A DNA stretch of 64,000 nucleotides, from contig NC_015957.1 of assembly GCF_000147815.2 (NCBI RefSeq), positions 6,572,001 to 6,636,000 on the forward strand, given 5' to 3'. Positions 43,794 through 54,559 of the stretch are shown piece after piece (position 1 is the first letter of the stretch; each line of letters opens with the position of its first letter). The notes beneath the pieces are model-generated. The model was not told the DNA's origin. It worked only from the letters and a program-made list of their open reading frames with translations, and made no database searches. The position numbers and the translations under genes were made by a program. Source of the stretch: Streptomyces violaceusniger Tu 4113. GTDB lineage: Bacteria; Actinomycetota; Actinomycetes; Streptomycetales; Streptomycetaceae.

Positions 43794-45206
43794 TCACTTG
43801 CGGCCGGGGGTCCAGTTCATGCCCCAGCCGTAGGCGTGGTCGAGGGTGCGCTGCGGGCTGACGCCGCGCTGCGGCACCAGATAGCGGGCCTCGCGCTGTA
43901 CGACGAGATCGCTGCCGGTGTTGGTGATGAGCGCGAGCGCGCAGACCGGGGAGGGGACGGTGCACTCGTCGAGCGAGAAGTCGATCGGGGCGCCGAACTG
44001 CGGCTGCAGGGTGACCGTCGCGTGGAGATTGGCGAAGCTGCGGGCGCCCTCGTAGATGGTCACGAAGACCAGGATCCGGCGGAACGACCGCAGGTGGTCG
44101 AGGTTGACGGTGAGGTTCTCACCGGCCGCGCGGGCACCGGTCCGGTCGTCGGCGTCCAGGTGGATGAAGGGCGGCTGGTGCAGCGAGCCGAACGAGTTGC
44201 CGAGCGCCTGGACCACGCCCTTGCTGCCGTCGGAGAGTTCGAACAGCGCCCCCAGGTCGAGATCGAGCTCGTTGTGCATGGCCATGGCCTTGCCCAGCTT
44301 GGAGGCCCACCCCGAGAACTGCTTGTGCACCTGCCAGTTGAGGTTGACCCGCATGGTGCCGGAGGTGCCGCCCTGCTTGGTGAGCGAGACCGCGGGCGCC
44401 TCCTTGGTCAGGGTGACCTTGCTGAGGCTCACCGGCGCCGTGGCGGGCGCGGGGGCCGGGGTGGCCGGTGCGGTGGGCGGGGGCGGCGGAAGGGGCGTGG
44501 AGGCGACGGTGGGCGGCGGAGGCGGGTACGCCCCGGCCGGAGGGCCGGACGGCGGCGCGGGGGCGGCGTACGGGTTCTGCGCGGCCGCGTGCGGGGTCTG
44601 CGCCGCGTACGGGTCCTGCCCGGCGTTCGGCGGGGCGGCGGGGGCGGGAACGGGGGCGGCGGGCTGAGCCGGCGTCTGCTGCGGTTCGTCGACGCTGATA
44701 CCGAAGTCCGCGGCGAGCCCCGCCAGCCCGCTCCCGTACCCCTGGCCCACCGCGCGGAACTTCCAGGCGCCCTGCCTGCGGTACAGCTCGCCGAGGACGA
44801 AGGCGGTCTCGACGGTGGCGTCCTCGCTGTCGAAGCGGGCGATCTCCGCGCCGCCCGCCACGTCCAGCACCCGGATGTGCAGACCGGGGACCTGACCGAA
44901 CGTTCCGCCATCGGCCGAGGCCACGAGGACCACGGTGTCGATGGTGGGCTCCACGCGGGCGAGGTCCACCGAAAGGGTGTCGGTCACGGTGTCACCCGTG
45001 GTCCGCTTCCCCTCGTGGCGCACCGCGCCGGAGGAGTGCGCCGCCTGGTTGTAGAACACGAAGTCCCCGTCGGACCTGACCTTTCCGGACATCAGCAGCA
45101 ACGCCGAGGCGTCCACGTCCGGTGCCCCCGGTCCGGCGCGCCAGCCGAGCTCGATCCGCACCGCGCTTGCCGGTACTGGCGTGTTACCGCCCTTGCGCAT
45201 CGCCAT
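43794..45206 (-). CDS. Tandem TerD-domain protein (tellurium-resistance/stress family)
   Basis: 470 residues. The first TerD domain (about 10-190) has the calcium-binding style segment [10 protein letters not shown] and the conserved [19 protein letters not shown] Pro/Ala-rich linker (about 195-265) joins it to a second TerA-like domain ([15 protein letters not shown] onward, ending [12 protein letters not shown]). TerD proteins bind calcium and form part of stress or phage-defence related ter systems, but no terZABC set is present here. It converges on the HpnB-like gene with only 25 bp between stops. Confidence 0.87.
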   Translation of the reverse strand: MAMRKGGNTPVPASAVRIELGWRAGPGAPDVDASALLLMSGKVRSDGDFVFYNQAAHSSGAVRHEGKRTTGDTVTDTLSVDLARVEPTIDTVVLVASADGGTFGQVPGLHIRVLDVAGGAEIARFDSEDATVETAFVLGELYRRQGAWKFRAVGQGYGSGLAGLAADFGISVDEPQQTPAQPAAPVPAPAAPPNAGQDPYAAQTPHAAAQNPYAAPAPPSGPPAGAYPPPPPTVASTPLPPPPPTAPATPAPAPATAPVSLSKVTLTKEAPAVSLTKQGGTSGTMRVNLNWQVHKQFSGWASKLGKAMAMHNELDLDLGALFELSDGSKGVVQALGNSFGSLHQPPFIHLDADDRTGARAAGENLTVNLDHLRSFRRILVFVTIYEGARSFANLHATVTLQPQFGAPIDFSLDECTVPSPVCALALITNTGSDLVVQREARYLVPQRGVSPQRTLDHAYGWGMNWTPGRK

Positions 45207-45439
45207 TTCCGTCCCCCTGCCTCTCTGTTCGCTCGGTCACCGGGCCGCTCGGCCGCCACATACCGCGGACCACCGGTGGCTACCTGCTGAAAACGCGCTC
45301 TTTACACGATCTCAACGTACCTTGACGACCGATTTTCCCGGGTTCGCTCGGATTGGGGATCCACGGCCACTCCGAACACTCAAAACAACCCTCCTACCGG
45401 ACTCCCCAATCAGCACATGGTGGGCTTAACTTATGGTCT

Positions 45440-45934
45440 ATGACCTCCCCCCGCAGCACTTACGGTGGCGGCTACTACTCCTCGCCGTCCTTCCCGGACA
45501 CCCCCATCTACGACAGCCTTGTCGCCGAGCGGGGCACACCACAGATCGCACCCATCAGGGTGCCGTCCGCCTACGACACCGGAAGTCATCTTCCGGCCCT
45601 GCCCTCAGCGCTTCCCGCACTGCCGGCCGCGCCCTCGCCGCAGCCCATGTACCAGGGCTACCAGCAGCAGCCGCAGCCCACCGGGCTGCAGCAGGCGCAC
45701 GCGCCCTACATCCCGCCGCAGCCGACCGGCCCGCGGGGCTACCCGGGCGCTCAGCAGCCGCAGATGCAGCGCCCCGGCCCGGCCGCGCCGATGGGGTACG
45801 AGGCGATGCGCCCGGCCATGACGCGTCCGGCCGCGCCGCGTCCGGCGGCCCCCGCGCCGTCTCCCTACGAGGACCCTTACGGGCGTCAGCAGTACCCGGG
45901 CGGCCGGTCGCCGCAGCCGGGAGGCGGCTACTGA
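45440..45934 (+). CDS. Pro/Gln-rich conserved Streptomyces protein (DUF6643-like)
   Basis: 164 residues from the ATG at 45440. The start MTSPRSTYGGGYYSSPSFPD, then TPIYDSLVAERGTPQIAPIR, is a pattern I recall as strongly conserved in Streptomyces proteins of unknown role. The rest is low-complexity Pro, Gln, Ala, Tyr and Gly. No membrane helix or catalytic motif is seen. TAACTT lies only 8 bp before the ATG, so a leaderless transcript is possible. Divergent from the TerD gene; strong hairpins follow its stop. Confidence 0.8.
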   Translation: MTSPRSTYGGGYYSSPSFPDTPIYDSLVAERGTPQIAPIRVPSAYDTGSHLPALPSALPALPAAPSPQPMYQGYQQQPQPTGLQQAHAPYIPPQPTGPRGYPGAQQPQMQRPGPAAPMGYEAMRPAMTRPAAPRPAAPAPSPYEDPYGRQQYPGGRSPQPGGGY

Positions 45935-45952
45935 CACGCGTCGGGAGGTGAT

Positions 45953-46024
45953 GCGACCGGGCCGGCGCCCGGTCGCGGGAAGGATCGGGCCGGATGGGGC
46001 ATCCCCGTCCGGCCCCTGATTTTT
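45953..46024 (+). terminator. Twin hairpins with T run after the DUF6643-like gene
   Basis: First stem GCGACCGGG / CCCGGTCGC (45953-45961, 45968-45976). Second stem GGGCCGGA... / ...TCCGGCCC (45987-46015) around an inner GGGG/CCCC, followed by CTGATTTTT. The second is a classic intrinsic terminator, which is unusual in this genome for having a T run. The rest of the 45935-46373 gap holds further GC hairpins and three 23-bp repeats but no gene. Confidence 0.8.
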
Positions 46025-46282
46025 GCGCGGGCCGTCCGGCCTCTGGATTTCCGGGGGCCGGGACGGTCCTGTCTCTCGAGGGGGCCGTTCGGCCCCTCCC
46101 CGGCGGCGGAACGCGTCGCGATGCTGGACCGAGCAATTCCGCGAGCCATCTCCATCACGGGGGCGGACCGGGCTCTCACTCCACTGCGGTGAAGGGCATC
46201 TCGGCCGGTCCGCCTCGTTCGGTGTGGGGCGCGGGGCCGGCAGGGGAGCCGGTCTCGCGCTCCATGCGAAACGCGCGCCCGG

Positions 46283-46347
46283 CCACCGTAAGGACGTCAT
46301 CCGGCCCACCGTAAGGACGTCACCAGGACCACCGTAAGGACGTCATC
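46283..46347. repeat. Three direct repeats CCACCGTAAGGACGTCAYC, 23-bp period
   Basis: Copies start at 46283, 46306 and 46329, nearly identical over 19 bases. They lie just downstream of the stop of the LuxR response regulator (46374), between two convergent genes. Regular spacing suggests slippage expansion or protein sites; neither can be shown. Confidence 0.8.
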
Positions 46348-46373
46348 GGCTCCTGGCCGTACCGCTCACGGGC

Positions 46374-47081
46374 TCACTGACCCGTTTCGCGCTCCTTGAT
46401 CCGCTCGGCGATCACCGCGGCCTGAATGCGCCGCCCCACACCCAGCTTGGACAGGATCGCGGAGATGCGGTTCTTGACGGTCTTCTCGGCCAGGAACAGC
46501 CGCTCGGCGATCTGCCGGTTGGTCAGCCCGTCGCCGATGAGCTGGAGGATCTCCCGCTCCCGCGGTGACAGGTTCTCCAGCTCCACGGGCCCGCTGGGCG
46601 CGGGACCGCGCAGCCGGGCCATCACCCGGGCGGTGGCGCCGGGGTCGAGCATGGAGCGGCCGCCGGCCACGGTACGCACCGCCGACACCAGGTCGGACCC
46701 GTTGATCTGCTTGAGCACATAGCCCGCGGCCCCGGCCATGATGGCGTCGAACAGCGCCTCGTCGTCGTCGAAGGACGTCAGCATCAGACAGGCGAGGTCG
46801 GGAAGCCGGGCCCGCAACTCCCGGCAGACCTCGATCCCTTCGTGGTCCCCGCCGTCGCCCGAGGAGCCGAGCCGTACGTCGAGCACCGCGACCCGTGGCC
46901 GTACGGCGGGGGCGCGGGCGATGGCCTCGCGGGCGTTGGCCGCCTCGCCGACCACCTTCAGGTCGGATTCGGCGTCGAGCAGGTCACGCAGTCCGCGCCG
47001 CACCACCTCGTGGTCGTCGAGCAGAAAGACCCTGATGGGGCCGTCGGGGTCGGCTGTCTGGGGCACGGCCTCTCCATCCAT
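46374..47081 (-). CDS. NarL/LuxR-family response regulator (DevR/OsdR-like)
   Basis: 235 residues from the ATG at 47081. Receiver: acidic D22/D23, phospho-acceptor D68 in VAVLDVRLG, K124 in VLKQING. The LuxR helix-turn-helix is near 170-225: LSPREREILQLIGDGLTNRQ, then IAERLFLAEKTVKNRIS. Layout and length match DevR (DosR) of mycobacteria and OsdR of Streptomyces, regulators of hypoxia and stress genes. The DevS-like kinase at 49451, Usp protein and Rv1733c-like protein nearby are the kind of genes those regulators control. Pairing with that kinase is inference. Confidence 0.87.
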   Translation of the reverse strand: MDGEAVPQTADPDGPIRVFLLDDHEVVRRGLRDLLDAESDLKVVGEAANAREAIARAPAVRPRVAVLDVRLGSSGDGGDHEGIEVCRELRARLPDLACLMLTSFDDDEALFDAIMAGAAGYVLKQINGSDLVSAVRTVAGGRSMLDPGATARVMARLRGPAPSGPVELENLSPREREILQLIGDGLTNRQIAERLFLAEKTVKNRISAILSKLGVGRRIQAAVIAERIKERETGQ

Positions 47082-47190
47082 GGCGCACGGGTCGCCGGTC
47101 GCGATCCGGCTGCCCAGCTTTACGTTCTGCCGCAGGGCGGCGTAAGGGGCCATTCGGCCCCCGGGCCGCTCTCCGCGCCCTCCGGCCCGA

Positions 47191-47640
47191 TCATGGCGAG
47201 ATCCCGCCCGCGTACGGCCCGTACAGATCCAGCAGCCGGGTGCGGGCGCTCTGCAGCCGGCCCCCGATCACCTGGGCGCAGGCCAGCGCGAGGGCATAGC
47301 CGAGCTCCGGGTCCTCGTCGCACAGCCGGCGCACCGCCTCCGCGTTGAACTCGTGTGCGCGCACCGGGCTGAGCGCCTCCGCGCCCAGATGCCAGGTGTC
47401 CGGCGGGAAGAGCCAGGACCAGCCGATGAGCTCTCCGGGGCCGAGGGTCTCGATCACCGCGGGCCGCCGCCCCGGGACATGCAGATCGAGGGTGACCGCG
47501 CCGGTGCGGATGATCCAGAAGCGATCGGCCTTACGGCCCTCCTCGAAGATGCGGCCACCCGCGGGGAAGGACACATCGTGGGCAAGCGCCATCACCCGCT
47601 CACGATGTTCGGTCTTCAGCGCGCTCAGAAGTCCCATCAT
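47191..47640 (-). CDS. Stand-alone cyclic nucleotide-binding domain protein (Crp/Fnr-like, no helix-turn-helix)
   Basis: 149 residues. One cNMP-binding jelly roll: FPAGGRIFEEGRKADRFWII (25-44), LDLHVPGRRPAVIETLGPGE, and LIGWSWLFPPD, where the phosphate-binding cassette should be. The RxA-type arginine signature of true cAMP binders is not obvious. The C-terminal helix is short and no DNA-binding domain follows. Such lone domains may sense other ligands or regulate a partner. It is transcribed toward the response regulator gene (109-bp gap). Confidence 0.82.
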   Translation of the reverse strand: MMGLLSALKTEHRERVMALAHDVSFPAGGRIFEEGRKADRFWIIRTGAVTLDLHVPGRRPAVIETLGPGELIGWSWLFPPDTWHLGAEALSPVRAHEFNAEAVRRLCDEDPELGYALALACAQVIGGRLQSARTRLLDLYGPYAGGISP

Positions 47641-47893
47641 GACCTCACTCTGCCGTTTCCTCTCCCCCTCGCCCCTCGGCGGTCACTGTGCTCACGAGAC
47701 GACGAGAGGCAGCGATCCAAAGCGATACGCCGACGATCGGGTATCGCTTAACCCTTACCCATTTCCGGTCACGTTTCCGATATGACACGTCATTCGTGGT
47801 CGTGATGACCGATGAGGCCCCACTCCCCGTACCCTCGGCTGTTTCACCGACCCTGCGATGTCGCTCGTACTCGTCACCAAACGGGAGGCACTG

Positions 47894-48316
47894 GTGCTAG
47901 CCGACCCTCGTCGGTCCGCCGATCGAGCCGGAGAACACCTGCTCCACCGCCATTTCACCGCCGACGAGCTGCCCCGGCTGCGGGTGCAGATCGAGGAGTG
48001 CGCGGCCTGGGCCGGGCTCTGCGAGGCCCGCCGCGGGGACTTCGTGCTGGCCGTGGACGAGATCGCCAACAACGCCATCGAGCATGCGGGCGGCACCGGC
48101 TCCCTGCTGCTGCGGCGGGTCGGCGACGAGTTGGAGTGCCGGATCAGCGACTCCGGGCCCGGCTTCTCCGAGGACGTCATCCCCCGGATCCTGCCGGGGC
48201 TGGACGGCGCCACCAGCGGCCGCGGGCTGTGGCTCACCCAGCTGGTCACCGACCGGCTGGTGATCAGCGCGGGGGCGGTGGGCGCCGTGGTGACGCTGAC
48301 CATGCGGCTGCGCTGA
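47894..48316 (+). CDS. RsbW-like ATP-binding protein (anti-sigma kinase fold)
   Basis: 140 residues from the GTG at 47894, preceded by GGGAGG at ideal spacing; an ATG at 47858 lacks such a site. GHKL boxes are present: N-box DEIANNAIEHAGG near 57-69, G1 DSGPGF, G2 GRGLWLTQ. This is the HATPase fold of anti-sigma factors and kinases such as RsbW and SpoIIAB. Neither an anti-anti-sigma protein nor a sigma factor lies beside it. Its place among stress genes suggests a switch role, unproven. Confidence 0.82.
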   Translation: MLADPRRSADRAGEHLLHRHFTADELPRLRVQIEECAAWAGLCEARRGDFVLAVDEIANNAIEHAGGTGSLLLRRVGDELECRISDSGPGFSEDVIPRILPGLDGATSGRGLWLTQLVTDRLVISAGAVGAVVTLTMRLR

Positions 48317-48395
48317 GTGAGCCGCCGGACTCCCTCGGCGACCGCTTCGGCGGGACAATAGGAGGGGTCACACCCATGTGCCGGCAGGAGAGGCG

Positions 48396-51226
<2,831 letters not shown>

Positions 51227-51306
51227 TATTGCTCTCTCTTCACCGAATCCGCGCATATCCGGCCCGCCATGCGGTACCCACGAGTGGGGAAGGGGGTATG
51301 TGATCC

Positions 51307-51909
51307 ATGCGAATGATCTGGGGGCTGTGGCGCTGGCGGCGTAATCCGCTGCGCCGTAAGACCGACATCGTGGAGGCGTGCGCGGCGATGATCGCCGCGG
51401 CGCTCATCCTGCTCGTCGCCCCCGCCGCCGGCTGGGCATCGGGGTCCTTGGCGCACGGGGCGCTGGTGAGGGCCGCGCACGAACAGCGGGCCGAGCGCCA
51501 TCCGCTCTCGGCCACCGTGCTGAAGGTGCTGCCGCATCCGCCCATCGACTCCGATCCCGAGACCGCTTCCGCGAGAGACGCGCACCGCCGCGTCCTCGCG
51601 CGCTGGACGGGGCCGGACGGCAGCAGACACCAGGGCACGCTCGGGGCCCACCCCGGCGCCGACCCCGGTGAGCGGTTCCGGATCTGGACCGACGACCACG
51701 GCCGCCCGGTGGGCCGGCCGTTGGACACCGCGACGGCCGCCACCCACGCCGTGCTGGCCGGGATCGGCGCGGCCGGGGCGACGGCGGTCCTGGTGGACGG
51801 CGCCCGGCGGCTGGTCGTATGGCGGCTCATGCGACGGCGCTATACACAGTGGGACATCGCCTGGGAGCGAGCCGGCCAGGACTGGGGCCGGGCGGACGCC
51901 GACAGCTAG
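51307..51909 (+). CDS. Rv1733c-family membrane protein
   Basis: 200 residues. Basic start MRMIWGLWRWRRNPLRRKTD, helix 1 at about 22-46, an extracellular loop of about 90 residues with RWTGPDGSRHQGTLGAHPGA near 98-117, and helix 2 at about 142-162. This pattern equals M. tuberculosis Rv1733c, a membrane protein of the DosR dormancy regulon with unknown function. It lies 80 bp after the DevS-like kinase and adds to the case that this whole block is a hypoxia or stress group. Confidence 0.8.
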   Translation: MRMIWGLWRWRRNPLRRKTDIVEACAAMIAAALILLVAPAAGWASGSLAHGALVRAAHEQRAERHPLSATVLKVLPHPPIDSDPETASARDAHRRVLARWTGPDGSRHQGTLGAHPGADPGERFRIWTDDHGRPVGRPLDTATAATHAVLAGIGAAGATAVLVDGARRLVVWRLMRRRYTQWDIAWERAGQDWGRADADS

Positions 51910-52120
51910 CCCCTTCGAGTGGGCCGTTGGCCCCTGCGAGTGGGCAGTGCACGGGCGGGAGTTGTCATATGAACGCCAACTCCGCCCGTGCTCCACAGGC
52001 AGGTCATCTCATGGCGCCGTGCGCACGCTACGGTGGGGCATTCCATATGCGCAGCGGCAGTCGGCAGCGGCAGTCGGGCGCGCACACCGGCAACGCACGA
52101 GGTGGGGGCACAGCAGCACC

Positions 52121-54559
52121 ATGGCACAGGGCTCGGTCGTCCAGGTGACGCACAGCGGCACGTCGCGGTGGCGGCGCCGCACCGGAGAGTACGCCTCCCT
52201 CATGGCGGCCCTGGAGGCCGCCGGGGACGGTGATGTGCTCTCCATCTCGCCCGGCACCTACCGCGAGAATCTGGTGGTGGGCCGGGCCGTCACACTGCGC
52301 GGCCCCGAGGGCTCGGCACGCGGTTCGGTGCGCATCGCGCCGGTGGACGGAGTCGCGCTGACGATACGTGCCTCCGCCGTGGTGCAGGATCTGCATGTCG
52401 AGGGTCAGGACTCGGCCGCCCCCGCGCTGCTGATCGAGGACGCCACCCCGGAGGTGTCGGACGTACGGGTCGCCACGCGCTCGGCGGTCGGCATCGAGGT
52501 GCGCGGCGGCGCCCGTCCGACCGTGCGGCGCTGCACCGTGGACAATCCCGCGGGCGTCGGGCTCAGCGTGCTGGACGGCGCGGGCGGGGTGTTCGAGGAG
52601 TGCGAGGTGGTGGCCGCCGGGCAGTCCGGAGTGGCGGTGCGCGGCGGCGCCCGTCCGCGCCTGGACCGCTGCCGGGTCCACCATGCGTCCGGGGCGGGGT
52701 TCTCGCTGACCGGCGAGGGCTCCTCGCTGGAGGCCGTCGGCTGCGAGGTGTACGAGATCAGGGGCGCCGGGGTGCAGGTCTCCGGGCGCGCGACCGGGCA
52801 TCTCACCGACTGCCGGGTGCACCGTACGACGTCCGACGGGGTCAACCTGGACACGGACGCGGTGCTCACGCTCGCCGACTGCGAGATCCACGACATCCCG
52901 GAGAACGCGATCGACCTGAGGTCGCGTTCGGTGCTGACGCTGACCCGCTCCACGGTGCGCCGGTTCGGGCGCAACGGCCTGTCGGTGTGGGACCCGGGCA
53001 CCCGGGTGGACGCCAACCAGTGCGAGCTGCACGAGAGCACCGGCGACTATCCGGCGGTGTGGGTGAGCGACGGGGCGACCGCCGTGCTCGACTCGTGCCG
53101 GGTGCGCGAGGTGCCGGACGCGCTGTTCGTCCTGGACCGCGGGTCGCGGGTCGACGTGGTCGACAGCGATCTGTCGCAGGTGCGCTCCACCGCGGTCTCG
53201 GTCAGCGACGGGGCCATCGTCCAGCTCGACGACTGCCGCATCCGGGAGGCGGCCACCGGGGCGTGGTTCCGCGACCACGGCAGCGGCGGCACGCTCGCCA
53301 ACTGCACGATAGACGGGGCCGCCACCGGAGTGATCGTCACCAAGGGCGCCGATCCGACGGTCGAGCGCACCACGGTCTCCGGACCGACGGAGGCCGGGTT
53401 CTATGTGTCCGCCGAGGGCCGGGGCACGTTCACGGGTTGCCGGGTGACCGGCAGCGGGGGCTACGGCTTCCACATCATCGACGGCTGCCGCTCCACCTTG
53501 ACCCGGTGCCGTACGGAGCGGTGTGCGCGCGGCGGGTACGAGTTCTCCGAGGCGGGGCCGCTCGTCGAGGACTGCACCAGCGACGAGAGCGCCACCACGG
53601 CGCTGGGCTCCCCGACCACGCCCGGCCGGCCGCCGCTCACCGCGCCCGCCGTGGAGACCGCCGCCTCGACGGGCGGGCTGCTGGGCGGCGTCCCGTCGCA
53701 GCGGTCCGTCCAGGCCTCCGCGCCCGCCGTCGAGCCCCCGGTTTCCGTCCGGCCGTCCTCGGCGGTGCTGGGCGAACTCGACACACTGGTCGGGCTGGAG
53801 AGCGTCAAGCGCGAGGTGCGCGCTCTTACCGACATGATCGAGGTGGGCCGACGGCGTCAGGAGGCCGGGCTCAAGGCCGCCTCCGTCCGCCGCCATCTGG
53901 TCTTCACCGGCTCCCCGGGCACCGGTAAGACGACGGTCGCCCGGCTCTACGGGGAGATCCTGGCCTCCCTCGGGGTGCTGGAGCGCGGCCATCTGGTGGA
54001 GGTCTCCCGGGTGGACCTGGTGGGTGAGCACATCGGCTCCACGGCCATACGCACTCAGGAGGCGTTCGACCGGGCGCGCGGCGGGGTGCTGTTCATCGAC
54101 GAGGCGTACGCCCTCTCGCCGGAGGACTCCGGCCGGGACTTCGGCCGGGAGGCGATAGACACCCTGGTCAAGCTGATGGAGGACCACCGGGAAGCGGTCG
54201 TGGTCATCGTCGCGGGATACACCGCCGAGATGGAGCGCTTTCTGTCCGTCAACCCCGGTGTGGCCTCCCGCTTCTCGCGCACCATCACCTTCGGCGACTA
54301 CGCCCCGGAGGAGCTGCTGCGGATCGTGGAGCAGCAGGCCGAGGAGCATGAATACCGGATCGGCGAGGGGGCGGCGGAGGCGCTGCTGAAGTACTTCACG
54401 GTGCTTCCCAAGGGCCCGGCGTTCGGCAACGGGCGCACCGCCCGGCAGACCTTCGAGGCGATGGTGGAGCGGCATGCGGGCCGGGTCGCCCAGCTGAGCG
54501 ACCCGACCACGGACGACCTCACGCTGCTCTATCCCGGGGATCTGCCGGAGCTCATCTGA
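52121..54559 (+). CDS. Right-handed beta-helix protein fused to a CbxX/SpoVK-type AAA+ ATPase
   Basis: 812 residues from the ATG at 52121. The first 490 residues form a long parallel beta-helix, with repeated turns of the type GxGxxVxxGxxPxxxxCxV (for example GVAVRGGARPRLDRCRV). A Pro/Ala linker follows (about 500-545). Residues 550-812 are an AAA+ module: Walker A GSPGTGKTTV near 597-606, Walker B GVLFIDEAYAL near 655-665, and a sensor arginine near VASRFSRT. The ATPase matches CbxX/CfxQ, SpoVK and EccA proteins. No signal peptide is present, so the helix is cytoplasmic. Partner and role unknown. It overlaps the convergent membrane protein by 31 bp. Confidence 0.87.
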   Translation: MAQGSVVQVTHSGTSRWRRRTGEYASLMAALEAAGDGDVLSISPGTYRENLVVGRAVTLRGPEGSARGSVRIAPVDGVALTIRASAVVQDLHVEGQDSAAPALLIEDATPEVSDVRVATRSAVGIEVRGGARPTVRRCTVDNPAGVGLSVLDGAGGVFEECEVVAAGQSGVAVRGGARPRLDRCRVHHASGAGFSLTGEGSSLEAVGCEVYEIRGAGVQVSGRATGHLTDCRVHRTTSDGVNLDTDAVLTLADCEIHDIPENAIDLRSRSVLTLTRSTVRRFGRNGLSVWDPGTRVDANQCELHESTGDYPAVWVSDGATAVLDSCRVREVPDALFVLDRGSRVDVVDSDLSQVRSTAVSVSDGAIVQLDDCRIREAATGAWFRDHGSGGTLANCTIDGAATGVIVTKGADPTVERTTVSGPTEAGFYVSAEGRGTFTGCRVTGSGGYGFHIIDGCRSTLTRCRTERCARGGYEFSEAGPLVEDCTSDESATTALGSPTTPGRPPLTAPAVETAASTGGLLGGVPSQRSVQASAPAVEPPVSVRPSSAVLGELDTLVGLESVKREVRALTDMIEVGRRRQEAGLKAASVRRHLVFTGSPGTGKTTVARLYGEILASLGVLERGHLVEVSRVDLVGEHIGSTAIRTQEAFDRARGGVLFIDEAYALSPEDSGRDFGREAIDTLVKLMEDHREAVVVIVAGYTAEMERFLSVNPGVASRFSRTITFGDYAPEELLRIVEQQAEEHEYRIGEGAAEALLKYFTVLPKGPAFGNGRTARQTFEAMVERHAGRVAQLSDPTTDDLTLLYPGDLPELI

